Below the pieces are notes generated by a model. That model was not told the origin of the DNA. It searched no databases and saw nothing but the letters and a program-made list of their open reading frames with translations. Shown piece by piece: positions 41,140 through 50,033 of a DNA stretch of 64,000 bases. Numbering within the stretch: the stretch's first letter is position 1; each line of letters starts with the position of its first letter. This stretch comes from Clostridium manihotivorum (GTDB taxonomy: Bacteria; Bacillota; Clostridia; Clostridiales; Clostridiaceae). A program made the position numbers and the translations under genes. The stretch is taken from the NCBI RefSeq assembly GCF_004015185.1, contig NZ_CP025746.1:4667776-4731775 (forward strand), read 5' to 3'.

Positions 41140-42009
41140 CTATATTAAAGTCTTTAAATTATTAATTATTATATCAGGTCTATCCAAATAAACTTCATGG
41201 TCACTATTTTCAGCAACTATTAACCTTCCTTGATCTGAAAGTTCTGACAACTCAATTTGTAGTTCCCTCCACTTATTTTCATATAAAATAGCTTCCTTCT
41301 CCGGAATATTATTTTTCACCCAATCTCTTTCACTCACCTTATTATCTCTTGCTATTACTATAAGCGGAATATTAGGAAATTCAGTACTAGTCTTAATTTC
41401 ATTACTATCTATATCCCAATTTGCAAATTCTTCTGCAATAGTCTTATGAAGTCTAGAACTTGTGAAAAATTCTTCTACTAACTTCATTTCTGAAGCACTT
41501 ATACGATTTTCATAAGCCGAAATTATCTCTTTATTTTGAAACTTCAATTCTTCTTTTTATTTTTTTGAACAATTAATATTACTCTCCACCATTTTATCTA
41601 TTGCTATGTGGAAATTCATAACAGGTGTATCAAGCATATACAGTTGTTTAAAATTGAAGGAAGTAGAGTCAATTAACATTATACCTTTCAATTTATGAGG
41701 ATACATTTTCGCATAATTTTGTACACATAATCCTCCAAAAGAATGTCCCACTAAAATAAATTTATCTTTTATTCCTATCTTATCCAAAAGACAATTTAGT
41801 TCTCCTGCAATATTCTTTGTTGTTCTAGATGTTTTTGGATCTTGGCTTTTTCCATAGCCACATCTATGATATAAAACAATAGTAAAATCTTCTTTTAGCT
41901 CTTCTACAATAGAATACCAGTCATAGAATGAGCTCCCTATCCCTGTTTCTATAACAACTAAGGTTTTATCTTTACCAATAATTTTATATTCCAAATTTAA
42001 TTCATTCAT
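41140..42009 (-). pseudogene. Alpha/beta hydrolase split by a frameshift
   Basis: The first part (42009 to 41557, 150 codons) has the alpha/beta-hydrolase nucleophile elbow GHSFGG in FILVGHSFGGLCVQNYAKMYP and the oxyanion region ETGIGSSFYDWYSI. It stops just after a run of seven A bases near 41563. The second part (41547 to 41140) continues in another frame with the cap region and the catalytic His in AENSDHEVYLDRPDII. One base gained or lost in the A-run would rejoin them into a protein of about 285 residues, the normal size. Either a pseudogene, a phase-variable gene, or a sequencing error. Substrate unknown. Confidence 0.8.
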
Positions 42010-42185
42010 AATACGCTTCCTTTCTCATTAAAACTTCTAATATATCTATTCTTTTTCTGCACCTTGTCCATAATGATAATTGAGTTGAATTATATGAAAT
42101 CTAAAAATAGTTTTATAACAATAGATGCTAATATAAAAATAGCTAGAATACTTTTACTTGTATTGGTAGCATATGTATTTTCTAA

Positions 42186-44097
42186 ATCGAGTAGGAGCTG
42201 AATAATTATTTTATTCAGCGTCCTCTCACACCACCGTGCGTACCGGTCTGGTACACGGCGGTTCCTTAAGTTGATTGAATTTTAATATATTGACGCACTA
42301 GGCTTTTCAATCCTATGTCCGAGAAGAATTGATTTGTAAGAGTTGTGTTTAAAATCGCACTATTTGCTACTCGCCAGTATCCTTTACGGGTATTGGCAAA
42401 CTTTATAGCTTGATAGTGTTCAAGTCCCAGCTTCTTAAGGTTTTTATATCTAGTTCTAACTTTCTTCCACTGTTTCCATATACACATTCTTAATCTTTGC
42501 CTTATCCAAATATCTATGTGTTCTACTATTCCTTTGCATTTGGCTATTCCATAATAGTTAATCCACCCAACATTAATTAAGTTAAGCTTCTCTATTCTTT
42601 GTTCCAAAGTCATCGGTTTTGACCTAGATAGTATCTCTTTGATTTTATCTTTATGTCGACTCAGTGATTGCTTTGATATAGATGCATATGCTTTTCCATA
42701 CATTAGGTTTAATGTAAATCCTAGAAATTTTCTTCTCCAAGGTCTATCTACTGCACTCTTCTGTCTATTTACTTTAAGTTTGAGCTTGCCTTCAATAAAA
42801 GCAGTTATGTTCTCCATGACTCTTTTACCTGCTCTCTCACTTTTAACATAGATATTACAGTCGTCCGCGTAGCGACAGAATTTATGACCTCTCATTTCTA
42901 ACTCTTTATCTAGTTCATCTAGCATTATGTTAGATAACAATGGACTCAACGGTCCTCCTTGTGGAGTTCCTTCTTCATTTCTTACCACTACACCATTTAT
43001 CATTATTCCTGACTGAAGGTATTTCCTTATTAGGGATAATACTCTCTTATCCTTAATGCTTCTTGATAATTTATACATTAAGATATCATGGTTAACCTTA
43101 TCAAAGAATTTCTCTAAGTCCATATCAACAACCCACCTATAGCCATCATTGATATATTGCTCTGCTTTCTTAATTGCGTCTTTAGCACCTCTTTGAGGGC
43201 GGAAACCAAAGCTACTTTCAGAAAATCTTCTATCATAGATACTATTTAATTCTTGAGCAATAGCTTGTTGGATAAGTCTATCCAAAACTGTAGGTATACC
43301 TAAGAGTCTAGTACCACCATTAGGTTTTGGTATTTCTACTCTTCTAACTGGCATTGGTCTATACTCACCATTAAGAATACTCTCTCTAATAGATACCCAG
43401 TTTGTTTTCAGAAATTGTTTAAGTTCATAAACTGTCATTCCGTCCACGCCATGGCTACCTTTATTAGATATTACTCTTTTAAGAGCCAAGTTCATATTAT
43501 CCTTGTATAATATCCTTTCTAGTGAGCCATATTCAAATCCACTGATTTTCTCCTTTGGAGTTGCCGAGAATTCTCTATGCACTCTTTGCTTATCTTCGAG
43601 TTCCACTCTATCTTGGGCACTAGAGCCTAAATATTTAGTTTTCTGCAATCTTTGAGTACTCTGCGAAACTTTCAAACTTGAAAACCTCCTTAAAGTTCAG
43701 TCCTTCATCCGCTATCGCGATTAGCGGAGTTACTATGACTTCTGCTGACTTCTGATAGTTCAATTACATATCACTATGTAGGTTATCGCTTTAGAAATTC
43801 ATCTTATCAGCAATGTATCTATCAGACCTCCCCAGGTAAGAACAACAACCTTCATCTCATATATCTGCTACATTTACTCCTAGAAATTTGGGATAGTGTA
43901 GGACTTTGTTTTGTTTTGCAAACTCGTCCGTCCCTAGTAAGCCTTATATGTAGTTCGTATCCCTCAGACCGAGATTTTGCCTTAGGCTTCCTTCAGATTC
44001 CACCTCACGATGGACACCCTTGCCCTTAGCTAGTGGTTCCCACTACCAAGCCCACAGCGGACTTTCACCGCCAAGTTGTTGCCCATGCTGGGCACAC
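42186..44097 (-). mobile_element. Group II intron, copy 2 (1912 bp)
   Basis: Same length and boundaries as the copy at 12796-14707, about 96% identical by eye, with scattered base changes and two compensating one-base indels near 43800-43890. The 5' end GTGTGCCC is on the minus strand at 44097; domain V is at about 42230-42263. The 5' exon AATGAACTAGC ... GCTGGTTCATT followed by GTTT is again a terminator-like hairpin, here downstream of the immunity gene at 44219. Confidence 0.9.
42266..43675 (-). CDS. ltrA: Group II intron reverse transcriptase/maturase, copy 2
   Basis: 469-residue intron-encoded protein, intact, with the same RT active site (CRYADDCNIYV), GTPQGGPLSPLLSNI block and maturase domain as the copy at 12876. 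Differences are scattered substitutions (for example SQSTQRLQ for SKNTQRLQ near the start), with no length change. Two intact copies in one 30-kb stretch suggest recent or ongoing retrotransposition. Confidence 0.95.
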   Translation of the reverse strand: MKVSQSTQRLQKTKYLGSSAQDRVELEDKQRVHREFSATPKEKISGFEYGSLERILYKDNMNLALKRVISNKGSHGVDGMTVYELKQFLKTNWVSIRESILNGEYRPMPVRRVEIPKPNGGTRLLGIPTVLDRLIQQAIAQELNSIYDRRFSESSFGFRPQRGAKDAIKKAEQYINDGYRWVVDMDLEKFFDKVNHDILMYKLSRSIKDKRVLSLIRKYLQSGIMINGVVVRNEEGTPQGGPLSPLLSNIMLDELDKELEMRGHKFCRYADDCNIYVKSERAGKRVMENITAFIEGKLKLKVNRQKSAVDRPWRRKFLGFTLNLMYGKAYASISKQSLSRHKDKIKEILSRSKPMTLEQRIEKLNLINVGWINYYGIAKCKGIVEHIDIWIRQRLRMCIWKQWKKVRTRYKNLKKLGLEHYQAIKFANTRKGYWRVANSAILNTTLTNQFFSDIGLKSLVRQYIKIQST

Positions 44098-44099
44098 AA

Positions 44100-44140
44100 A
44101 CAATGAACCAGCTAAATTTAAGTATGCTAGTTCATTTAAT
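44100..44140 (-). terminator. Terminator downstream of the immunity gene; intron target
   Basis: AATGAAC-C-AGC / GCT-A-GTTCATT, an imperfect 10-bp stem. On the minus strand it is followed by GTTT and then the intron 5' end. It would end transcripts of the toxin-immunity array. Confidence 0.65.
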
Positions 44141-44218
44141 CTTTTCACTGTATTTATTTTTTATGTTGTGATACTTATCGTAGTATTGCATCTACTTTAT
44201 TTCAAGTTGTTCTGATTT

Positions 44219-44572
44219 CTATAAATTGTACTTTTCAATTATTAAACTAAGATGTTTTTCAATAACTTGTTTGTCATTTGGGAATTCATTAACATACTTT
44301 AAACTCGCCAATTCTAAATAATAAAAATATGTTTTGTAATCTAAAATCACTTCTTGACTACCTAGTGCAAACTCCACACCTTCAAATGGTTCTTCATCTG
44401 GTTCTAAATCATTGGAGAAAGAACAATCAACTTCGTCAAATCCTCGCCCAATCTCTTTCGATATCTGGTCAATTGTATCAACAAATTCACTATTTTTAAT
44501 TGCATTAAAAAAAGCAATTGCAGGGAAATGCTCCTGTTTTAATAAATCTTTCTCTGTTAAACGTCTATCCAT
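44219..44572 (-). CDS. CdiI-like immunity protein
   Basis: 117-residue acidic protein (SNDLEPDEEPFEGVEFALG) of the type annotated as contact-dependent-inhibition immunity protein for ribonuclease toxins. GGAGGAG stands before the ATG. It begins 17 bp after the stop of an orphan toxin C-terminal module, the standard toxin-immunity order. Because the adjacent toxin module lacks its own working start, this gene would protect against the matching toxin made by siblings or after cassette recombination. Family assignment is from pattern memory and moderate. Confidence 0.7.
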   Translation of the reverse strand: MDRRLTEKDLLKQEHFPAIAFFNAIKNSEFVDTIDQISKEIGRGFDEVDCSFSNDLEPDEEPFEGVEFALGSQEVILDYKTYFYYLELASLKYVNEFPNDKQVIEKHLSLIIEKYNL

Positions 44573-44589
44573 ATATTATTCTCCTCCAC

Positions 44590-45438
44590 CTAGAATTCTG
44601 GAAAGAATGATGTAACATTACCATTCTCATCAGTATATCCTCTCCATACATTACCTTCACTATCAATTCCTGTCCATTCTCTACCTAATTGTCCTTTAGA
44701 AGCTGCATCATTAGCCGCTTCTTTACCGAGATTTATATATTTTTCAGTTGGAATAATCTCAGGGGCATAAATAGTCTTATCCATTGTTTTAGCCTTCCAC
44801 CCAGTTATTTCACCACTTTGACCATCAACTGATGGAATTTGATAAGTAACTTTTTCAACACCTCTCATTGTTGGATGTTCTACTCTATTAACTATATTAA
44901 CTGTATTCTTCTCAAATTCAACTTTATTATGAGCTCCTCCTATTCCCCTTCTTCTAGGAACCGTTGGGTCTATTTTTGATATATGTTCCTCTAGGTTATC
45001 AACAAATTTAGCTTTACTTACCCTTTTAAATCCATTCTCAAACTCAGCAAACTCTTTATAATTGGAAGCTTCCCTAGCTGTTTTACTTTCTTCAATATTC
45101 TTCAATACACCTTCTCTTATTTCAGCTTGTGTCTTCCTCTTATCTATCTCTACAGCGCCCTTAGCTACTAGATCCTCTTCAGCCTTACTGTTCCTAAGCC
45201 TATTTATGATATCTTTTAACTGCCCTCCACCATTCATTCCAAAGGAAACTGAGCCTTCTACTTTTTCACCTATTTGCCCTACCTTAATTCCATTCTTCGC
45301 CCCTTATACTCCTCTTATTCCTATTGGTACTATGGATAGTAACGTTTCCTTTCTATTTGTAGTCTGCATGCTAGAGAGAAAGCATATAGTTACATTTAAT
45401 CTAGGTTCCTTTAATTTTAATTAAATACCTGTCGTCAT
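44590..45438 (-). pseudogene. Silent orphan polymorphic-toxin cassette (RNase-type C-terminal domain)
   Basis: One frame of 283 codons from an AGGAGG-preceded ATG at 45438 to 44590, broken by TAA at codon 6 and codon 45. Codons after 30 repeat the pretoxin end and linker of the full toxin at 46006 (LLSIVPIGIRGV, GGGQLKDIINRLRNSKAEED, SKTAREASNYKEFAEFENGFK). After GFK the sequence becomes a different C-terminal domain: GGAHNKVEF, VNIVNRVEHP, TYQIPSVDG, KTIYAPEIIP, with C-terminus REWTGIDSEGNVWRGYTDENG. This resembles CdiA-CT EndoU or tRNase toxins. The last 215 codons are open from ATG 45237 but lack a ribosome site. It is best read as a silent cassette with its own immunity gene downstream. 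Confidence 0.75.
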
Positions 45439-45554
45439 TAAAATTCCTCCTCAAAATTAGCAAATACCAATAGTATCAACAAACTACCATATTATCTACA
45501 TTCATTTCAAGTAAATTTTCATTTGCAGAGTATTTTACTTTATTAAATAAAATG

Positions 45555-45592
45555 CTCCTTATAGTTTCAATTAAAAATGAAACTATAAGGAG
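45555..45592 (-). terminator. Terminator of the active toxin-immunity pair
   Basis: A perfect 15-bp stem CTCCTTATAGTTTCA / TGAAACTATAAGGAG with an 8-base loop; on the minus strand CATTTTATTTAAT follows. It lies 29 bp after the immunity gene stop. Confidence 0.88.
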
Positions 45593-45620
45593 ACACTTTT
45601 CTCGTTAGTTTAGTAATAAT

Positions 45621-45992
45621 CTATTCATATGAAATATATACTTTTTCTCCATTATCAATAGCCTTTTTAAACATACATATAATTTTCACAAGAACCTTTT
45701 TATCTTCATCATTCTCAAAACTTTCTATATCAATTTCTTTTAATTGTTCATATGATTCTATAAGATTTTCAACCATCCATGGACTTTCATCATACCAACC
45801 AATATATAAATGATAATAATATGCTAGTCCTGTCCAACCATTTTCTTTTGGCTTAACTTTTTTTATAATTGTACTAAAATAACCATCCCATATTCCAAAC
45901 TCTTCTTTTTGTCCATTACTTTTCACTAATGTAAAAATCATTTCAGGTTCACCTTCAAAACCATCATAATATTCTTCATTAATTTCATTCAT
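45621..45992 (-). CDS. Putative immunity protein for the adjacent toxin
   Basis: 123-residue strongly acidic protein (NEINEEYYDGFEGEPE, WMVENLIESYEQLKEIDIESFENDEDKK). AGGAGGAG lies 7 bases before the ATG, which is 13 bp after the toxin stop. The order, spacing and charge are those of an immunity protein that blocks the basic toxin domain. No family recognised with confidence. It ends at a strong terminator. Confidence 0.7.
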   Translation of the reverse strand: MNEINEEYYDGFEGEPEMIFTLVKSNGQKEEFGIWDGYFSTIIKKVKPKENGWTGLAYYYHLYIGWYDESPWMVENLIESYEQLKEIDIESFENDEDKKVLVKIICMFKKAIDNGEKVYISYE

Positions 45993-46005
45993 AATTGCTC
46001 TCCTC

Positions 46006-47565
46006 CTACTTTGCTAACCAATGACCTGCTTCTAACAAATCCATTTGTTCTTGTGTTGCTTTTCCTGCCATATTTGCTCTTTCTGCTGCATTCCAAATAT
46101 CTTCATTAATCCAATTATCCCCTACTAAATACTCTGTAACACGCATTTGACCTTGTGCATTACCTGGTATTGTTCTTGTTACTACCCAAGTAGTACCTCT
46201 ATCATATTTTACTGCTCCTGGTGTTTCAGTATGCCATCTTGATTCATATTTATACGTACCATCACTCCAGTTATATTTTATCTGCTGATATCCTTTGTTC
46301 ATACTTTTAGCATTTATTGTTGCATTTTCAGGTATATCAAGCGGAGACCCTCCATTTTGACGAATATCATTAATAATATTATCTAATTCTACTGGATTAC
46401 TTTCTTTTAAATTGTTGATGTCTATATTATCATATTTGGTTTTACCTCCCACCTTAAATCCATTCTCAAACTCAGCAAACTCTTTATAATTGGAAGCTTC
46501 CCTAGCAGTTTTACTTTCTTCAATATTCTTTAATACTCTTTCTCTTATTTCAGCTTGTGTATTCCTCTTATCTATCTCTACAGCGCCCTTAGCCACCATA
46601 TCCTCTTCAGCCTTACTGTTCCTAAGCCTATTTATGATATCTTGTAACTGCCCTCCACTATTCATTCCAAAGGAAACTGAACCTTCTACTTTTCCAACTA
46701 TTTCCCCTACCTTAATTCCATTTTTCGCCCCTGATACTCCTCTTATTCCTATTGGTACTATGGATAGTAACGTTTCTAGCCCATTAAGCTTTCTTTTAGA
46801 AATAAACTCTTCACCTGACATAGCCTCTAAAGACATCTTTACTTCTCCAATAACAGGAATTAAATCTAAACCTATTGTTAGCTTCTGTTCATTTTCAGTT
46901 GCGAAGTTAAAGTCTCCACTTTCTATTATTGAATCTAGATAATCGTCATAATTATCTATAGTTTTTTCTTTTTTCTTGGTCAATTTATACCATATTTTTT
47001 TTGCAAAGCCAGGTAGTAATGATGGATAGTCAGCCTCATTATAAGTATCTAGTCCTTCATTATACTTTTCAATAAGATCTTTACTCTCTTCATACTGCTT
47101 TCTTATATTATCAGATATGTTTCCAAAGCCTAATATATCTTTTATACTTACTTTAGATGGTTTATCGTAAGTATTATTGTAGAACATTCTCATATTTGTT
47201 GTTACACCTAAAGTGTTTTTAACTTTTATATCTTCTAATTTTAAGTCACTCAGCTTGTCTAGTAATGCTTCTTTCTGCTTATAGTAAGGATCATCCACTG
47301 TATCCTTATACTCTCCAACGAAGCCTCCATCACCATTTACATTATAGGTGCCTCCTATAAAACTTTGATATTTATTCTTATAGTCTCTTAAATATTTTAT
47401 ATCGCTTTCAAGCGATTGATAGTACATCCTATTTAACTCATCATGTTTGTTTATTTCATTACTTGCTTCTTTTAAAAGTTCATCTAACTTATTAAGGTTT
47501 TCTTCTATTATAGTTAATGCAGTGTACCCTTGCATTCCCTTTCCATACACTGTATTGGAGTCCAT
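46006..47565 (-). CDS. Polymorphic toxin with PT-TG pretoxin domain (N-terminally truncated?)
   Basis: 519 codons from ATG 47565. The N-terminal half is helical and coiled-coil (TIIEENLNKLDELLKEAS) as in LXG/WXG-type secreted toxins. A pretoxin TG region follows at about 255-305 (GLDLIPVIGEVKMSLEAMSG, NGLETLLSIVPIGIRGV). The linker GGQLQDIINRLRNSKAEED...FENGFK leads into a C-terminal domain of about 140 residues with RWHTETPGAVKYDRGTTWVV and LLEAGHWLAK that I cannot name; His/Trp/Asp-rich content suggests a nuclease. The frame extends back into a terminator hairpin and there is no ribosome site at 47565, so the real N-terminus is probably lost. The linker is duplicated in the silent cassette at 44590-45438. 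Confidence 0.75.
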   Translation of the reverse strand: MDSNTVYGKGMQGYTALTIIEENLNKLDELLKEASNEINKHDELNRMYYQSLESDIKYLRDYKNKYQSFIGGTYNVNGDGGFVGEYKDTVDDPYYKQKEALLDKLSDLKLEDIKVKNTLGVTTNMRMFYNNTYDKPSKVSIKDILGFGNISDNIRKQYEESKDLIEKYNEGLDTYNEADYPSLLPGFAKKIWYKLTKKKEKTIDNYDDYLDSIIESGDFNFATENEQKLTIGLDLIPVIGEVKMSLEAMSGEEFISKRKLNGLETLLSIVPIGIRGVSGAKNGIKVGEIVGKVEGSVSFGMNSGGQLQDIINRLRNSKAEEDMVAKGAVEIDKRNTQAEIRERVLKNIEESKTAREASNYKEFAEFENGFKVGGKTKYDNIDINNLKESNPVELDNIINDIRQNGGSPLDIPENATINAKSMNKGYQQIKYNWSDGTYKYESRWHTETPGAVKYDRGTTWVVTRTIPGNAQGQMRVTEYLVGDNWINEDIWNAAERANMAGKATQEQMDLLEAGHWLAK

Positions 47566-48343
47566 AAAAAAATTGCTAAAGCGATTTTCTTTAGCAATTT
47601 TTTTGCGCATCTGCCTTTTCTGAACGTATGTGAAGAAATTATGGCAGGCGATATAATTTTTCTTTTTTTATTCTTTTTCCTTTATGTAATTTTAAGCAAT
47701 TCACGCATATTTATTTACATCTTTATCTAAAAAATAATCTTCTAAAGAATAAAAATCTTTCATAATTTATAATTATTCTCCTATACTGTATTTTACTCTT
47801 TCTTAATAGCAAACCTAATTCTACATATATCTTCCCGACCAACTTACTTGTTATGGAATTATTGGTATATAAATTACAATATATATAATATCCTATTATT
47901 CTACTTTTTTCAAATCTTGTATATTTCCATCACATCTTTAATAAAATTAAATCTTTTTCGTATTAAAAGATAAAACTTAATAATACTTACCGTATATTTT
48001 ACAATTATTCTTTATATATACCTTCTATATTTATAATTTTATTTATAGTAGCGACATCTAAGAAATTGTTAAATAATTTCATTAATCCATTTATATAATA
48101 ATGCCGTATCAGCAACATTCAATCTTGCCCTCCGAAAACTTTTTCTCCCCCAAGATACAAAATCTTGTAGTAATTAGCGACTAGCCTAAAGGTACGTCAA
48201 AATTTGACACACTCTATTATAAACATACTAATAGAATCACTTGATGAAGAATTTCCCTTGAGTAAGCTGGTACGCATAGTTTGCTTAGGAGATAATTAGA
48301 GAGGGGGAATGTCCCCTTTTTTTAAGTTATAGATTTAACAGAC
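47566..48343. other. Gene-poor region between toxin locus and tRNA-Leu element
   Basis: A terminator AAATTGCTAAAG / CTTTAGCAATTT (about 47577-47608) abuts the toxin frame. It is followed by the GCATCTGCC...GGCAGGCGATATA segment that is repeated at 14708-14812. The rest is A+T rich. At 48226-48298 the plus strand can encode a short piece ending FPLSKLVRIVCLGDN that looks like a protein C-terminus (perhaps a transposase relic), followed by a terminator GGGGA-ATG-TCCCC-T7 at 48304-48323. No intact gene seen. Confidence 0.5.
47577..47662 (-). repeat. Terminator plus conserved GCATCTGCC segment, second copy
   Basis: Same architecture as 14708-14812: terminator stem with the loop-side CGATT, T-tract, then GCGCATCTGCCTTTTCTGAAC and GGCAGGCGATATA. 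Here the minus-strand T-tract runs straight into the truncated toxin frame instead of an intron. Confidence 0.65.
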
Positions 48344-48478
48344 TCAAATTTGAGCTGGTCTGAATTGCCTTTCTTTCATATCTTCTTCAAACTCTTTTTT
48401 TACTTGGGTTATTGTGATTGATTGGAAATCACTCTCTACGTTATTTAATGAAATACTTGCAACTAACTTCTTTTTCAT
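48344..48478 (-). CDS. Small hypothetical protein (44 residues)
   Basis: 44 codons from ATG 48478 with GGAGGA 8 bases upstream. The protein MKKKLVASISLNNVESDF ... is charged, with a helical tail (KKEFEEDMKERQF). It is below usual size limits but has a good ribosome site. It sits just downstream of the displaced tRNA-Leu 3' end and its terminator, so it probably was the gene next to the tRNA before the integrative element arrived, or a truncated remnant. No family known. Confidence 0.45.
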   Translation of the reverse strand: MKKKLVASISLNNVESDFQSITITQVKKEFEEDMKERQFRPAQI

Positions 48479-48536
48479 AATTCCATTCCTCCATTTATAA
48501 AAAAATCTAAGAGTAATGGCAACACGTCTACAGCAA

Positions 48537-48585
48537 AAAAGAGCAACACGTCTATGACTTTTTCAATCATAAACATGTTGCTCTT
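48537..48585 (-). terminator. Displaced original terminator of tRNA-Leu(GAG)
   Basis: A long imperfect stem AAAGAGCAACACGTCTATGA / TCATAAACATGTTGCTCTTT with a T-tract on the minus strand. The same arrangement, with different bases but similar layout, occurs at 53463-53511 after the complete tRNA. Confidence 0.75.
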
Positions 48586-48630
48586 TTGAACCTGTGACAT
48601 CAGCTATATAACTAACATCCTTATTCTCTC

Positions 48631-48683
48631 TGGTGCGAAAGACGGGACTTGAACCCGTACGATTGCTCACACGCCCCTCAAAC
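48631..48683 (-). other. attL of the tRNA-Leu element (displaced tRNA 3' part)
   Basis: 48631-48661 is identical over 31 bases to the 3' end of tRNA-Leu(GAG) (53559-53589). After a six-base difference in the variable arm, CACACGCCCCTCAAAC matches again up to the anticodon loop. This is the usual scar of a tyrosine integrase that crosses over in the anticodon arm. Confidence 0.85.
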
Positions 48684-48849
48684 TTACAAGGCGTTTTATT
48701 GACCGTAATGCCAGTAACCATCTTTACTCAAGCACTATTTTACGTTAATACCTACGTACGATTAAGCTTATTGTATATGGTGTTAGTATAATATTGTAGA
48801 CACAGAAAGCCGAACACTTTAAAATAAAGAAAGAGAAGGAAGTGTTAAA

Positions 48850-49122
48850 GTGTCAAGAGGCCAAAAACAATATACGGAAGAATTCAAAAATACAATAGTA
48901 GAGCTTTATAATGCTGGAAAGAGCTTAGCAGAGTTAAGCAGTGAATATGCCCTATCAAAATCCACAATAACTGGATGGATAAAGAAGAATAAACCTATAG
49001 CTGTTGATAAAGGTACAACTATAACTGCAGCAGATTATCAGGCTTTAATAAAAAAGAATAAGCAACTTGAAGAAGAGAATGAAATATTAAAAAAAGCCAT
49101 GGGCATATTCGCAAGGAAGTAA
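48850..49122 (+). CDS. IS3-family transposase OrfA
   Basis: 90-residue HTH protein starting with GTG, GGAAGTG upstream. KQYTEEFKNTIVELYNAGKS followed by ELSSEYALSKSTITGWIKKN is the classic IS3 OrfA DNA-binding domain, with a leucine-zipper-like tail (KKNKQLEEENEILKKAMGIFARK). In functional elements a -1 frameshift near the AAAAAAG run at the end fuses it to OrfB. OrfB here is broken, so the element is inactive. Confidence 0.9.
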   Translation: MSRGQKQYTEEFKNTIVELYNAGKSLAELSSEYALSKSTITGWIKKNKPIAVDKGTTITAADYQALIKKNKQLEEENEILKKAMGIFARK

Positions 49123-49995
49123 CTACTGTATTTGAGTTCATAACTAACAACCAAAAATATCATGATATTAAGCTTATGTGCAAGGTTTTAAAGGTGTCTA
49201 GGAGCTCATATTATAAACATTTACATAAAAAGCCTAGCAATAGAGCAATAGAAAATTCAAAAATAGAAGAAAAGATTATAAATATCCACAAAGAGAGCAA
49301 AAATCGTTACGGGGCAGTTAAGATAAACGAAGCTTTAAAATCCTCAGGGATAACTATAAGTCTAAAGAAAACCCAACGATTAATGAAGAAACTGGGGATA
49401 AAATCTATAATAGTAAAAAAGTTCAGACCAACTTCATCTAAAAACAAAATAGAAACACAATAAAACGTTTTAAAAAGAGATTTCAATGCAACCACAATTA
49501 ACGAAAAATGGGTAACAGACATTACCTATATCCACACAATTAAGGATGGTTGGTGCTATTTAGCGTCAGTTATGGACTTATATAGTAGAAAAATAATTGG
49601 CTATGCCATGTCTAAATCTATTGATACCGACCTTGCTTTGCAAGCGGTGAAAAATGCAATTAAGTTGCAAAAGCCAACCAAGCCACTGATCCTGCATAGC
49701 GATTTAGGCTGTCAATATACAAGCTCTGCTTTTAAAGAATATATCAACAGCACTAAATTAATTACTCATTCTTTTAGTGGTAAAGGCTATCCATATGATA
49801 ATGCTTGTATTGAGTCCTTTCATGCCTCTTTAAAAAAGAAGAAGTTCACCTTGTCAAGTATTATGATTATGATGCTGCAAGACTTGCTATATTTGAGTTT
49901 ATAGAAGCTTGGTATAACAGAAAAAGGATACATAGTAGTATTGGCTATTTAACCCCGCAAAAATATGAAGATTTAGCTAGAAAAATTGCATAAAA
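49123..49995 (+). pseudogene. IS3-family transposase OrfB, broken
   Basis: A DDE integrase-type transposase in pieces. LMCKVLKVSRSSYYKHLHKK and NRYGAVKINEALKSSGI mark the HTH_21 region, then a TAA at 49461-49463 interrupts. The catalytic parts resume in the same frame with KWVTDITYIH (first D), ILHSDLGCQYTS (second D) and ACIESFHASLKK (E). A one-base deletion in the following A-run (six A; the tandem copy at 50116 has seven) shifts the frame. The element cannot produce an active transposase. Confidence 0.88.
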
Positions 49996-50033
49996 AGTTC
50001 AACTTTTTGTGTCTAATATATTGACATAGATCC

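Larger units (their letters stand above)
42094..44215 (+). pseudogene. Possible small membrane protein gene split by antisense group II intron
   Basis: Removing the 1912-bp intron (42186-44097) joins 42094-42185 to 44098-44215 in one 70-codon frame. It would encode a protein with two hydrophobic segments (ARILLLVLVAYVFS and VFIFYVVILIVVLHLLYF). The intron is on the opposite strand, so it could not be spliced out of this message. No convincing ribosome site is present, and the right half overlaps a terminator for the minus-strand immunity gene, so the reading frame may be accidental. Confidence 0.35.

Noticed and set aside
42639..42851. Plus-strand reading frames inside the introns, polA and the kinases
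   Set aside because: They mirror the minus-strand genes, have no ribosome sites and no family pattern; treated as shadow frames.
48226..48298. C-terminal fragment of a transposase (FPLSKLVRIVCLGDN)
   Set aside because: Only about 24 codons, with stops directly upstream and no identifiable family motif. Mentioned within the regional entry but not called as a gene.
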